A stretch of 64,000 nucleotides of DNA. Origin: an uncultured Prevotella sp. Its GTDB lineage: Bacteria > Bacteroidota > Bacteroidia > Bacteroidales > Bacteroidaceae. The stretch covers positions 1-64,000 of the forward strand of contig ONBC01000004.1 of assembly GCA_900315955.1 (NCBI GenBank), read 5' to 3'. The notes under the pieces are model-generated. The model saw only the letters and a program-made list of their open reading frames with translations. It was not told where the DNA came from and searched no databases. Positions 1 through 8,380 of this stretch are shown here, piece by piece. The first letter of the stretch is position 1. Every line of letters starts with the position of its first letter. The position numbers and the translations under genes are program-made.

Positions 1-215
1 GGGATCCAAGTCTTACGCCGGCGGATGGAGGCTAACATGTGAGCCACCACCTCACCGTGCGCATCGAATGCCACAGCCATATAAGGTCGCTGACCGGGCT
101 AGTTCTCAATGATATGGAACATCTCCGGCGAATGAAAGAAATTAGCGCCCGACAGTTGGGGCAGCTTGCTCCCTTTCGTATACAGGTTTATCTTATATTG
201 GCTCACAATCGGCAA
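1..215 (-). pseudogene. 5' part of a GNAT/FemAB-like acyltransferase gene with an in-frame stop
   Basis: Reading the minus strand from a TTG near 215 (or GTG at 206) gives a peptide resembling the N-terminus of Bacteroidetes peptidoglycan-bridge/GNAT-type acyltransferases: a segment LPQLSGANFFHSPEMFHIIE, then after a TAG at 99-101 the same frame continues PGQRPYMAVAFDAHGEVVAH and a basic RRRK stretch to the window edge. The continuing similarity on both sides of the stop suggests one nonsense mutation (for example TCG to TAG) in a once intact gene. The rest lies outside the window, so whether further lesions exist is unknown. A TAATTTTG promoter box lies just upstream. Family assignment is from memory of the motif pattern. 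A sequencing error at the stop is possible. Confidence 0.5.
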
Positions 216-248
216 TTAAGCAATTGGTCTAATAATAATCTTTGTGTA

Positions 249-256
249 CAAAATTA
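249..256 (-). promoter_or_regulatory. -7 box for the edge acyltransferase gene
   Basis: Minus-strand TAATTTTG fits the Bacteroidetes sigma-ABfr -7 consensus TAnnTTTG and lies about 35 bases before the TTG start. No clear -33 TTTG is seen. Confidence 0.45.
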
Positions 257-270
257 CATATTTTCTCACA

Positions 271-304
271 AAAGCCCAAGCAACTTATCAGTTGTTTGGG
301 CTTT
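271..304 (-). terminator. Hairpin terminator after susD
   Basis: A 14-bp stem (271-284 with 291-304, one G-T pair, 6-base loop) built on AAAGCCCAA/TTGGGCTTT lies about 40 bases past the susD stop. On the minus strand it runs into a short T stretch, so it probably ends the susC-susD transcript. Confidence 0.6.
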
Positions 305-342
305 CGTTATGCAGATTTTATTAATCTTTTAACAGAAGACGT

Positions 343-2139
343 TTACCATCCAGGGTTTGGGGTGAGTGTCTTCCCGTGTTGCTGGTACAGTGTTATCTCA
401 TTTGTCGGGATAGGATAGAGATAATCCTTGTCTGAGACGGTACGCATGAGTGATGCATCGCTGATGGGCTTGATATAACCAGCGTTCCCCTCTCGGTCCA
501 GATGCACGCTGTTGAGTGTCGACACCGTGATCTCCTTCCCGGGGTGTTTGCTGTTGTACCAGGCAACGTAACGTTCCTTATCCACCCAGGCACCGAGGTT
601 GACGTTCGGGTTCTTGATCATGTCGGCATAATCGAGTTTTCCCCATCTCCGCAGATCGTTGTAGCGTAGGCCTTCATAGACAAGTTCAATACGACGCTCG
701 CGACGGATCTCCCATAGAATGGGTGAAACAGTCTGGTCGCGGTCTGGGTCATTGATGATGGTGCCGTTAACAGAGAGATTGCTTCCTGTGAGTGTCAGGT
801 GAGGCATGTGTGTTGAGGGTCTGTCACGCAGCACATTGATGGTGCGGTCGAAGTCGGCTTGTGTAAGTGTGTATTTACCAAGACTTGCCAGTTCCGCGCA
901 AGCCTCGATGTCGTTCATCAACACCTCGTTGAGCTTCATAATGGGAGCATCGGTGATGTTAGTGCTGCTCAGTCCACCTGGAAGATTCTTCAGCGACTCG
1001 TTGACGAAACGGTTGGCGAAATAGCCTGAGATAGCATATACATTGGCTACGCCGTTGAGAGCCAGATCGGTCGTGTCAATGTTTGCATAGAGTCGGGGAT
1101 CACGGTTGCTTATGGCCTCAGCAAACCATTTGTCACCTTTCCATTCCTTGTTGTCTGTCTGATGGATCGGCAAGCCATTGGCAGAAAGATAACTGTCGAT
1201 GAGTGACTTTGACGGGCTGCTCTTCTCATGCTCCGTGTTTTGGAATGACATGAGTGAATGCATGACGACTCCTTCAACGTAAGAACGGTACATAATCATT
1301 TCCGGGTTGCCTTTCAGATCAAGACTGGTCGTAAGAGACTTATAGTCGCTGTTAAGCGAATAGCGTCCACTGCTGATGACATCCTCTGCGAACGTCTTAG
1401 CGGCTTCAAGGTATTTAGCAGCCTCTGTTGTGTTGTTCTCCCGGTATTTCTGCCATGTGCCTTCGAAGAGCAAGAGACGTGAGGCAAAAGCCTCTACGAC
1501 ATCACGGTTGACGTATAGTCCTTTGTTGCCATCATCGACACGCACGTTCTTCGCAGCATACTGAAGATCGGCAAGAACACTGTCCATCACCGTCGTACGA
1601 GGATCACGGGCTTTATAAAGCTGGTCGTAGTCGGTCGATGAAGGAGCCGTGCTGTACCATGGCACATCACCGAAGCGCTCTACCATCCGGCTGTATTCCA
1701 AGGCACGGAAGAAGCGTGTCACGCCGAGCCAATGATTTTTAGCTTCATTACTAAGGTTTGAAGCCTGCACATGTGCGATGAGTTTATTGATGGTCGTCAC
1801 GTTTGTAAAATTCCAGGGCGATGTCGGATTCTCGGCATTGATGCCATCAGCCGTTGACGGTGCCACCTTCGTAAACATGGTAGCCACTTGCTGAGCGTTG
1901 TCGTCGTTCCAGTCGGCGACATTGGTCTCGGCAAAGTAGTCGGAGCGGTTCCAGCCAGTGTTATAGCCTACGAAGTAATCACCGTAGAGGTCGATGACAG
2001 AAGTACGGATATTGCTTTCGTTATTCCAGAAACTTGGAATATCCGTGGCAGTGTCTTCCGGGTCGCGCGTTAGAAAGTCTCCACACGATGAGAGTGTGAG
2101 GGAGGTCAGGACAAGACCTATGATATATTTTGATTTCAT
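343..2139 (-). CDS. susD: SusD/RagB family nutrient-binding outer-membrane lipoprotein
   Basis: A 598-residue surface lipoprotein that would form the lid of a SusC-type TonB-dependent channel and bind its substrate. A signal peptide ends in the lipobox LSSC with Cys19 as the lipidated residue. The body has the SusD pattern: an N-terminal SCGDFLTRDPED start, a central TPR-like helical region, a RRERRIELVYEGLRYNDLRR stretch near residue 490-510, and a C-terminus ending YLYPIPTNEI...NPGW as is typical. Length is usual for the family. It lies 56 bases downstream of susC on the same strand and is surely co-transcribed with it. Substrate cannot be read from sequence. The neighbouring namZ suggests peptidoglycan fragments, but this is inference. 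Confidence 0.95.
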   Translation of the reverse strand: MKSKYIIGLVLTSLTLSSCGDFLTRDPEDTATDIPSFWNNESNIRTSVIDLYGDYFVGYNTGWNRSDYFAETNVADWNDDNAQQVATMFTKVAPSTADGINAENPTSPWNFTNVTTINKLIAHVQASNLSNEAKNHWLGVTRFFRALEYSRMVERFGDVPWYSTAPSSTDYDQLYKARDPRTTVMDSVLADLQYAAKNVRVDDGNKGLYVNRDVVEAFASRLLLFEGTWQKYRENNTTEAAKYLEAAKTFAEDVISSGRYSLNSDYKSLTTSLDLKGNPEMIMYRSYVEGVVMHSLMSFQNTEHEKSSPSKSLIDSYLSANGLPIHQTDNKEWKGDKWFAEAISNRDPRLYANIDTTDLALNGVANVYAISGYFANRFVNESLKNLPGGLSSTNITDAPIMKLNEVLMNDIEACAELASLGKYTLTQADFDRTINVLRDRPSTHMPHLTLTGSNLSVNGTIINDPDRDQTVSPILWEIRRERRIELVYEGLRYNDLRRWGKLDYADMIKNPNVNLGAWVDKERYVAWYNSKHPGKEITVSTLNSVHLDREGNAGYIKPISDASLMRTVSDKDYLYPIPTNEITLYQQHGKTLTPNPGW

Positions 2140-2195
2140 ATATTGCTGTGTTATTATCTATTGATAGAAAAGTCTTTTATGTCACAACCTGTTAT

Positions 2196-5100
2196 TTAGA
2201 ATGTAGCTTGCAGACCGAAGCTAACAGTGCGGCTGTAGGGATAAGCGCGGCCGAACGACCACGAACCGGAACCGAAGCCAGTCTTGTAATCGGTAGCCTC
2301 AGGGTCGACAGGCACTCCGTGGAGGTGTGTGATTTCGAAAAGATTCTCTGCGGAGAAGTAGATGCGGATTTTCTGCATGTAGATCTTCTTCATCCAAGCA
2401 TCGGGCAGCGTATACCCCACGGTAAGGTTCTTACATCTCAAGTATGCCATATTGAGCAGATAGCGCGATTGCGTGAGGAAGTTGTAGGCATTGCTCTGCC
2501 ATGCCATATTGTAAGGGCGTGGATAGAAAGCATCTGTGTTGTCTTCCGTCCAGTAGTCAGTCTGATGAGCGAAGAAAGAGTCAGAATAAGAAGAGCCTCC
2601 GCCCGGGATAACCACAGAGCCAAAGCCCCAATAGTCGTGCTTGCCCACGCCTTGGAAGAACATGGAGAAGTCTATGCCTTTCCAGTCGGCACCAATGGTG
2701 AAGCTGTATTCATACTTAGGCAACGCATTGCCGATGACTTTCAGGTCGCCGTGATCTTCCACGGTATTTTTTCCGTAGGTGATTTTTTTGTCACCATCTA
2801 AATCCTTGTATTTCACGTCGCCCGGTCCGAATTTGAAGGATCCTTTTTCATAAAGCGCTTGCGAAGGAATGCCTTCTTTCAAAGTTCCATCTGCATTGAA
2901 GTCGTCCTTTTGGAAAAGACGGTCTGTCTCATAGCCCCAGATCTCACCAAGGGTCTTCCCTTCATAGTAGCCATAAATATTACGGTCTTCCTTGTTGTAC
3001 TTCGTGATTTTCTCCGTTGCGTTAGACAGCGTAGCGGCAAGGTTGATTCCAAGGCCATTGGCAAAGCGGTGCTGGTAGTTGATGCCAAGTTCAAAGCCCT
3101 TTCCTGTCATCTCACCGTAGTTGATCTTAGGAACGCTGGCACCGAAGGTTGCCGGAAGTTGCTCACCGGCTGTATGCATGTCAGAAGTTACGCGTCGATA
3201 CCAATCGAACGTGAGGTTCAGATCATTGTTGAAGAAACCTGCGTCAAGACCGAGATTCAGTGTAGACACGCGTTCCCAGGTAAGTGACGGAGAAACAACT
3301 GTCGGTGAGCTGAGGCTCACTACCTGCAGGTTATCGACTACCCATCCAGAGTTTCGGGCAGACATTGTTGATATAAAAGAGTTGGCTGCTACATCCTGGT
3401 TGCCGATGGTACCCCAAGAGCCACGTATTTTAAGGTTGGAGAGCGCAGGCTTAGCCCAGTTGAAGAATTTCTCCTCGCTGGCACGCCATCCGGCAGAGAA
3501 CGAGGGGAACCATGCCCATTTGTGGCCGTCAGGAAAGCGGGAAGAGCCGTCGCGACGGAGATTAAACTCGATGAGATACCGATCCAAATAGTCGTAGTTG
3601 AGTCGTCCGAAGAAACCGGCAGCTGCGAAATCGTTGTTATAACTGTAGGTGCTGTTGAAGCTGTATTGGTCGCCTGTAGCAAGGGCAATCTCCGGCAGGT
3701 CAACACTGATGAGGCCGCGGCGCTCAGAGTAGTGTGAGGTGCGTCGGCGTGTCTCGGCATCCATACCGGCCATGATCTTGAAATGGTGGTCGTTGGTTAC
3801 ATTGAAAGCATAAGTAGCGTAGCCCTTGAAGATGTTCTGCAGATTGTATTGTGAGGTCTGTATTACCCGGTTGTGCGTTGAGCCATAAATATCCACATAG
3901 TTGCTGAACGGAGCAGAAGCGAACATGTTGTATGCCATTACGGTGCCGCCGTTCCGTTTCTGTGCGTAGTTGACATAGCCGAATGTATAGTCGAAGTTTA
4001 CCGTCAAACCTTTGAGTGGGTTGAGCTCTGTTCCGACATTAGCACGGATATATGAGGTCCGGATGTTCTCTCGGTTGCCGTTTTTGATATCGGTCACAGC
4101 TGAGCGGAAAGGCTTGCCTTGATAGGTGGCATAAGGGTACCAGCGAGGCCAGCGCAAGAGGTAGAACCATGCATCATACTGACCCGATGTGAAGCGGTAA
4201 GGCTGATCGTTCTTCTCCTGCGAGAACATGATGTTGGTATGTATGCTCCACCAGTCGCGGATCTTGGTTGTGATATTACTTGTGAGTGTATAACGCGAAA
4301 ACTTATCGGTGTTATACTTCATTATACCTTTCTGTGTAAGATATGAGCCCGAAATATTATAGGTGGTGTTTCGGTTACCGCCTACAACAGAGATATTATG
4401 GTTTTGTTGCGGTGTCCATTTGCGTGTGAAGTCGTTGATGGGGTCGAAAGAACGATAGAAGTAGGTGTGTCCGTCTTTAATCTCGAAGTCGCGGCCTTCC
4501 TGCATCTCACCAAGCTCCGATTCTGACATGCCGCCGTACTTGTTTAACCAGTCCTGCATCTTTCCGAGTGCATACTCGTCAACATAGTATCCGATGCTTG
4601 ATGCATGATCAGTGCCTAAACGGTTGGCAACGGCAAGAATAAATTTGGCGTTGTCAACAGTGGACGCGAGCTCCGGCATCTTTGTCGGCGTGTTCCAGGC
4701 AAAGTTGTTGCTGTAGCTTACCCGCACGCGGTTCGTATCACTTCCCTTCTTTGTGGTGATGAGGATAACGCCCCATGCTGCCCGTGTACCATAAATAGAA
4801 GCTGAAGCAGCATCTTTCAGTACAGAGATGCTCTCGATGTCGTCAGGGTTAACAAGGTTGATGTCGGGTACTTCAACGTTATCCACAAGGATAAGCGGCT
4901 GTGTGCCTTCTGTGGCACTGAGTGATCCGATACTTCCACGCAGGCGAATCTTGGAAGAGGTGCCGATGCCACCTGTTTGGTTGGTAATTGTCAATCCAGG
5001 CGAGATACCCTGTAATGCCTTGCCTACGTCGGTTATAGGTCGGGAGGCAATAGCTTTGTTCACGTCGATGTTGGCTACTGCACCTGTGATATCGACCTTC

Positions 5101-5471
5101 TTTTGCAGACCGTAACCCACGACGACGACCTCATGAAGCTGGTTGTTGTCCTCGCTCATTTTGATATTCATCTGGGGGCTGGCTTTCTCCATGACCGTCT
5201 GAAAGCCTAAATAAGAGATCCGGATCTGTGCGTTACGCGCTGTTTTGAGTGTGAAATGGCCATTGGCATCCGTCACGGTGCCGTTGGTTGTACCGTCTTC
5301 AAGGATAGTGGCACCAATTACTGGTTCACCCTTGGCATCAACTACTGTTCCCGAAGCTGTCACGGTGTTTTGTTGTAACATCTGCGTCTTGGCAGATATG
5401 GGAGAGGCAGGTACAAACAAAAGACCCATAGACATCATGAGAGCCTGTACAAAAAGGTTAGGTTTCCTCAT
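2196..5471 (-). CDS. susC: SusC/RagA family TonB-linked outer-membrane transporter
   Basis: A 1091-residue outer-membrane beta-barrel that takes up substrates using TonB energy, paired with the SusD lipoprotein just downstream. In order: a signal peptide (about 1-27), a carboxypeptidase-regulatory-like domain (about 40-110, with GTVVDAKGEPVIGATI), a TonB-box-like VVVVGYG stretch near 115-121, the plug domain with the family signature GTRAAWGVILITTKKG near 230-245, then a long barrel ending in an aromatic-rich strand (SFGLQATF). It is full length without lesions. A good -7 box lies about 60 bases upstream, so the pair has its own promoter although namZ lies upstream on the same strand. Substrate is unknown. 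Confidence 0.95.
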   Translation of the reverse strand: MRKPNLFVQALMMSMGLLFVPASPISAKTQMLQQNTVTASGTVVDAKGEPVIGATILEDGTTNGTVTDANGHFTLKTARNAQIRISYLGFQTVMEKASPQMNIKMSEDNNQLHEVVVVGYGLQKKVDITGAVANIDVNKAIASRPITDVGKALQGISPGLTITNQTGGIGTSSKIRLRGSIGSLSATEGTQPLILVDNVEVPDINLVNPDDIESISVLKDAASASIYGTRAAWGVILITTKKGSDTNRVRVSYSNNFAWNTPTKMPELASTVDNAKFILAVANRLGTDHASSIGYYVDEYALGKMQDWLNKYGGMSESELGEMQEGRDFEIKDGHTYFYRSFDPINDFTRKWTPQQNHNISVVGGNRNTTYNISGSYLTQKGIMKYNTDKFSRYTLTSNITTKIRDWWSIHTNIMFSQEKNDQPYRFTSGQYDAWFYLLRWPRWYPYATYQGKPFRSAVTDIKNGNRENIRTSYIRANVGTELNPLKGLTVNFDYTFGYVNYAQKRNGGTVMAYNMFASAPFSNYVDIYGSTHNRVIQTSQYNLQNIFKGYATYAFNVTNDHHFKIMAGMDAETRRRTSHYSERRGLISVDLPEIALATGDQYSFNSTYSYNNDFAAAGFFGRLNYDYLDRYLIEFNLRRDGSSRFPDGHKWAWFPSFSAGWRASEEKFFNWAKPALSNLKIRGSWGTIGNQDVAANSFISTMSARNSGWVVDNLQVVSLSSPTVVSPSLTWERVSTLNLGLDAGFFNNDLNLTFDWYRRVTSDMHTAGEQLPATFGASVPKINYGEMTGKGFELGINYQHRFANGLGINLAATLSNATEKITKYNKEDRNIYGYYEGKTLGEIWGYETDRLFQKDDFNADGTLKEGIPSQALYEKGSFKFGPGDVKYKDLDGDKKITYGKNTVEDHGDLKVIGNALPKYEYSFTIGADWKGIDFSMFFQGVGKHDYWGFGSVVIPGGGSSYSDSFFAHQTDYWTEDNTDAFYPRPYNMAWQSNAYNFLTQSRYLLNMAYLRCKNLTVGYTLPDAWMKKIYMQKIRIYFSAENLFEITHLHGVPVDPEATDYKTGFGSGSWSFGRAYPYSRTVSFGLQATF

Positions 5472-5529
5472 AATTTAGTTTTTTACGGGGTTAGGCAAAA
5501 TTATACTAATGATTTTTTAATGTCAGTTG

Positions 5530-5537
5530 CAAAGATA
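5530..5537 (-). promoter_or_regulatory. Promoter of susC-susD
   Basis: Minus-strand TATCTTTG matches TAnnTTTG and has a TTG at 5558-5560 with 20-base spacing for the -33 element. A second candidate box, TAATTTTG at 5496-5503, lies closer to the start but without a -33 match. Confidence 0.55.
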
Positions 5538-5589
5538 TTATATATTTATTAAAGCTACAACTTTCTTTCGAACTTTTTTATTAAAAAGA

Positions 5590-6783
5590 TTATTCTTCGT
5601 ACAAAAGATACTTTCTGCGCTGGATCTTAAACTTCTCTACGTCATCTTGCCACATTTTGCTGATCTCGTCAGCGTTTTTCCCTTCTTCTATCATCTTTCT
5701 CACATAGTCGACCCCCATCAGCTTTTCAAAGAAAGAGGAGAAGAAACGGTCACCGATGTTCAAGGCACGGTAGGCTTCTATGACATAGCTGAGATCGATC
5801 TTGCGAGCCCAAATCACAGAATCGTTCATTTGACTCAGATCCCGTCCATAGCAGCGCTTCCCCAACAGTGGTGGGTTCTTCGCTCCTGTCCTGCTCTCCG
5901 GCGTAAAGCTGAAAGCATAGCCTTTCATGTCCGGATGGCCGAAGATCTGGAAAGCCTTGTCAGTGCCTCGACCTACGCTCACGGGTGTTGCCTCAAAATA
6001 GCAAAGAGAAGGATAGAGGTAGACCGATTTCATGTTCGGCAGGTTCGGCGACGGAGCCACCGGCAGATCATACCTCGTCTGGTGAGTATAGTTCTTACAG
6101 GGAATGACCGTCAACTTGCATCGTTTTCCCGATTTCAGCCAGTGCTCGCCATTGATCATCCGAGCCAGTTCGCCAAGTGTCATGCCATGTACGATAGGAA
6201 TCGGCAAGGCTCCGACACCGGAAGCATACTTCATGTTCAACAAAGGTCCGTCTACATAGAAGCCATTGGGGTTGGGGCGGTCGAGCACAATCATTTCCTT
6301 TCCGCATTCCGCGCAGCGGTTCATCAGGCGCATCATCGTAATATAATAGGTGTAGAATCGCAAGCCTACATCTTGGATGTCTGTCACAATGACATCAATT
6401 TTCTTCATCTCTGCATCGTCGGGCGCATCTTTCGCTGCTCCATAAAGGGAGAATACACGTACCCCCGTCTGCTCGTCTACGGAGGAGCTTACTTTCTCTC
6501 CGGCATCGGCTTTCCCTCTGAACCCATGCTCGGGCGAAAACACCGTCACGACGTTTACATGATGCTCAAGCAGCACATCTAAGGTCAGCCGGTCGCCTAT
6601 GCGCCCCGACTGGTTGGAGAAGAGCGCCACGCGTTTGCCTTTGAGCAGTTTCAGGTATGCGTTTGTCTGTTCTGCGCCCGTCACCACTGCTGCCTTGTGC
6701 TCAGAAGCGCATAGATGGCTTGCAAACAAAGGCATTATTATGTAAGCAAATAACACAAATAGAGGTCTGAAAAGGTGTTTCAT
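5590..6783 (-). CDS. namZ: NamZ-type exo-beta-N-acetylmuramidase (DUF1343), secreted
   Basis: A 397-residue exported hydrolase of the DUF1343 family, whose characterised members remove N-acetylmuramic acid from the non-reducing ends of peptidoglycan fragments. An N-terminal signal peptide (about 1-26) precedes the conserved blocks: FSNQSG (55-60), FSPEHGFRG (82-90; the Glu here is a likely catalytic residue), TDIQDVGLRFYTYY (134-147), LDRPNPNG (167-174) and PIVHGMTLGE (196-205). Length fits the family. The gene is divergent from a sodium:solute symporter and a serine hydrolase and lies upstream of susC-susD on its own strand. That neighbourhood suggests salvage of MurNAc or muropeptides, from recycling or from other bacteria. 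No MurNAc kinase or etherase gene is in the window. Confidence 0.88.
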   Translation of the reverse strand: MKHLFRPLFVLFAYIIMPLFASHLCASEHKAAVVTGAEQTNAYLKLLKGKRVALFSNQSGRIGDRLTLDVLLEHHVNVVTVFSPEHGFRGKADAGEKVSSSVDEQTGVRVFSLYGAAKDAPDDAEMKKIDVIVTDIQDVGLRFYTYYITMMRLMNRCAECGKEMIVLDRPNPNGFYVDGPLLNMKYASGVGALPIPIVHGMTLGELARMINGEHWLKSGKRCKLTVIPCKNYTHQTRYDLPVAPSPNLPNMKSVYLYPSLCYFEATPVSVGRGTDKAFQIFGHPDMKGYAFSFTPESRTGAKNPPLLGKRCYGRDLSQMNDSVIWARKIDLSYVIEAYRALNIGDRFFSSFFEKLMGVDYVRKMIEEGKNADEISKMWQDDVEKFKIQRRKYLLYEE

Positions 6784-6806
6784 AACTAATAATTTAATTT
6801 ATGCTG

Positions 6807-6814
6807 CAAATATA
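6807..6814 (-). promoter_or_regulatory. Promoter of namZ
   Basis: Minus-strand TATATTTG is 23 bases before the namZ ATG. It is back to back with the symporter promoter, so both operons share one control region of about 125 bases. Confidence 0.5.
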
Positions 6815-6859
6815 AGCAACTTTAACGTAAATATCTTTCGATTTGATAACAAAAACGAT

Positions 6860-6867
6860 TAACTTTG
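6860..6867 (+). promoter_or_regulatory. Promoter of the symporter-hydrolase operon
   Basis: TAACTTTG, an exact TAnnTTTG box, lies 41 bases before the ATG. A TTTCG about 19 bases upstream is a weak -33. Confidence 0.55.
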
Positions 6868-6908
6868 CCAAAAATTAACAATTACACTACTTAAAGATTA
6901 TTGAAGAC

Positions 6909-8357
6909 ATGAGTCCTTTAACTGTAACGCTAACAATATTTGCCTATTTTATTGTGCTCTTTACTGTGTCGTGGCTTGCCGGTCGTAAGACTGACAACCA
7001 GGGCTTCTTCGTAGGAGGAAGGAAGCAACCGTGGTTCTTGGTTGCCATCGCCACGATGGGCTCGTTCCTCTCCGGCGTGACCTTCGTCTCAGTGCCGGGC
7101 ATGGTTGCAGAGAAGAGCTTCTCTTATATGCAGATGGTGATGGGGTTTGTTGTCGGACAGTTTGTCATTGCTTTTGTGCTCATTCCGCTGTTTTATAAGA
7201 TGCGTCTCGTCTCCGTCTATCAATATTTGGAAGATCGCTTTGGAGCCCGCTCTCATAAGACGGGAGCCTGGTTTTTCTTCATCTCAAAGATGCTTGGCGC
7301 ATCGGTGCGGCTGTTTTTAGTGTGCCTCACCTTACAACTGCTGGTCTTTGAGCCGCTCCACCTTCCTTTCGCGCTGAATGTTGTCGTCACGGTGCTGTTG
7401 GTTTGGCTCTACACTTTCCGCGGAGGTGTCAAATCGGTGATCTGGACCGATGTGCTTAAGTCGTTGTGTCTGATTCTATCGGTCGTCCTTTCCATTGTGT
7501 TCATCTCGTCGGAGATGAATTTAGTGTTTAAGGGAATGTTCAGTTCCATCATAGACAGTAAGATGAGCCAAATATTCTTCTTTGATGATATCAACGACAA
7601 ACGTTACTTCTTCAAGCAGTTCATTGCAGGCATCTTCACTATGATAGCCACTACCGGTCTGGACCAAGACATGATGCAGCGCAATCTGAGTTGCAAGAAT
7701 TATAAAGACTCACAGAAGAACATGATGGTGAGCATCGTGTGCCAGTTCTTCATCAATCTGCTCTTTCTCATGCTCGGTGTCTTGCTGTATATGTTTGCTG
7801 CTAAGGTCGGCATTACGGCGACTGGTGACACGCTCTTCCCGGCCGTGGCTACGAGTCATTATCTTCCTGTTGTTGTCGGTATCCTCTTTATTGTCGGGTT
7901 GTTCTCTGCGGCTTTCTCAGCAGCGGGCTCTGCCCTTACGGCCCTTACCACATCGTTTACGCTTGACATCTTGGGTGCGGACAAAAAAGAGAAGGACGAA
8001 CAGACATTGACGCATACCCGGAAGAAAATACATGCGGCCATGGCGCTGCTGATGGCTGTTGTCATCTTCGTCTTCGGATTATTGAACAGCACAAGCGTGA
8101 TTGATGCCGTCTACATTCTCGCAAGCTACACCTATGGACCCATTTTGGGCATGTTTGCTTTTGGTATCCTCACGAAAAAGAAAACCAACGACAGCTACGT
8201 GCCGTTGGTCGCTCTCGTGTCGCCTGTCCTTTGCTTTATCCTCCAGGAAAATTCTGAGGCATGGTTCAATGGTTACAAGTTTAGCTATGAGTTGCTCATT
8301 TTCAATGCGCTGTTCACCTTCCTTGGTCTCTGTCTGCTGATCAGGAGAAAACAATGA
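6909..8357 (+). CDS. Sodium:solute symporter (SSS family)
   Basis: A 482-residue inner-membrane protein with about 13 hydrophobic segments, of the sodium:solute symporter family that couples sodium entry to uptake of sugars, amino acids or organic acids. The N-terminus (AGRKTDNQGFFVGGRKQPWF, then ATMGSFLSGVTFVSVPG) and the segment TGLDQDMMQRNLSCKN near 250 are typical of the Bacteroidetes branch that accompanies cell-wall and sugar loci. It is the first gene of a two-gene operon with the serine hydrolase 23 bases downstream. Next to namZ, a MurNAc or related amino-sugar substrate is plausible. This is inferred from context only. Confidence 0.9.
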   Translation: MSPLTVTLTIFAYFIVLFTVSWLAGRKTDNQGFFVGGRKQPWFLVAIATMGSFLSGVTFVSVPGMVAEKSFSYMQMVMGFVVGQFVIAFVLIPLFYKMRLVSVYQYLEDRFGARSHKTGAWFFFISKMLGASVRLFLVCLTLQLLVFEPLHLPFALNVVVTVLLVWLYTFRGGVKSVIWTDVLKSLCLILSVVLSIVFISSEMNLVFKGMFSSIIDSKMSQIFFFDDINDKRYFFKQFIAGIFTMIATTGLDQDMMQRNLSCKNYKDSQKNMMVSIVCQFFINLLFLMLGVLLYMFAAKVGITATGDTLFPAVATSHYLPVVVGILFIVGLFSAAFSAAGSALTALTTSFTLDILGADKKEKDEQTLTHTRKKIHAAMALLMAVVIFVFGLLNSTSVIDAVYILASYTYGPILGMFAFGILTKKKTNDSYVPLVALVSPVLCFILQENSEAWFNGYKFSYELLIFNALFTFLGLCLLIRRKQ

Positions 8358-8380
8358 ATACTACTCACAATCAATAGCTT

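Noticed and set aside
39..332. Plus-strand 97-codon frame at the left edge
   Set aside because: It runs antisense to the acyltransferase remnant and through its promoter and the susD terminator hairpin. Composition does not look coded.
2130..2801. 223-codon plus-strand frame opposite susC
   Set aside because: Antisense shadow of a clear gene in a GC-balanced region, with no independent support.
5527..6582. 351-codon plus-strand frame opposite namZ
   Set aside because: It is a mirror of the namZ reading frame, with no signal, motif or ribosome-binding site.
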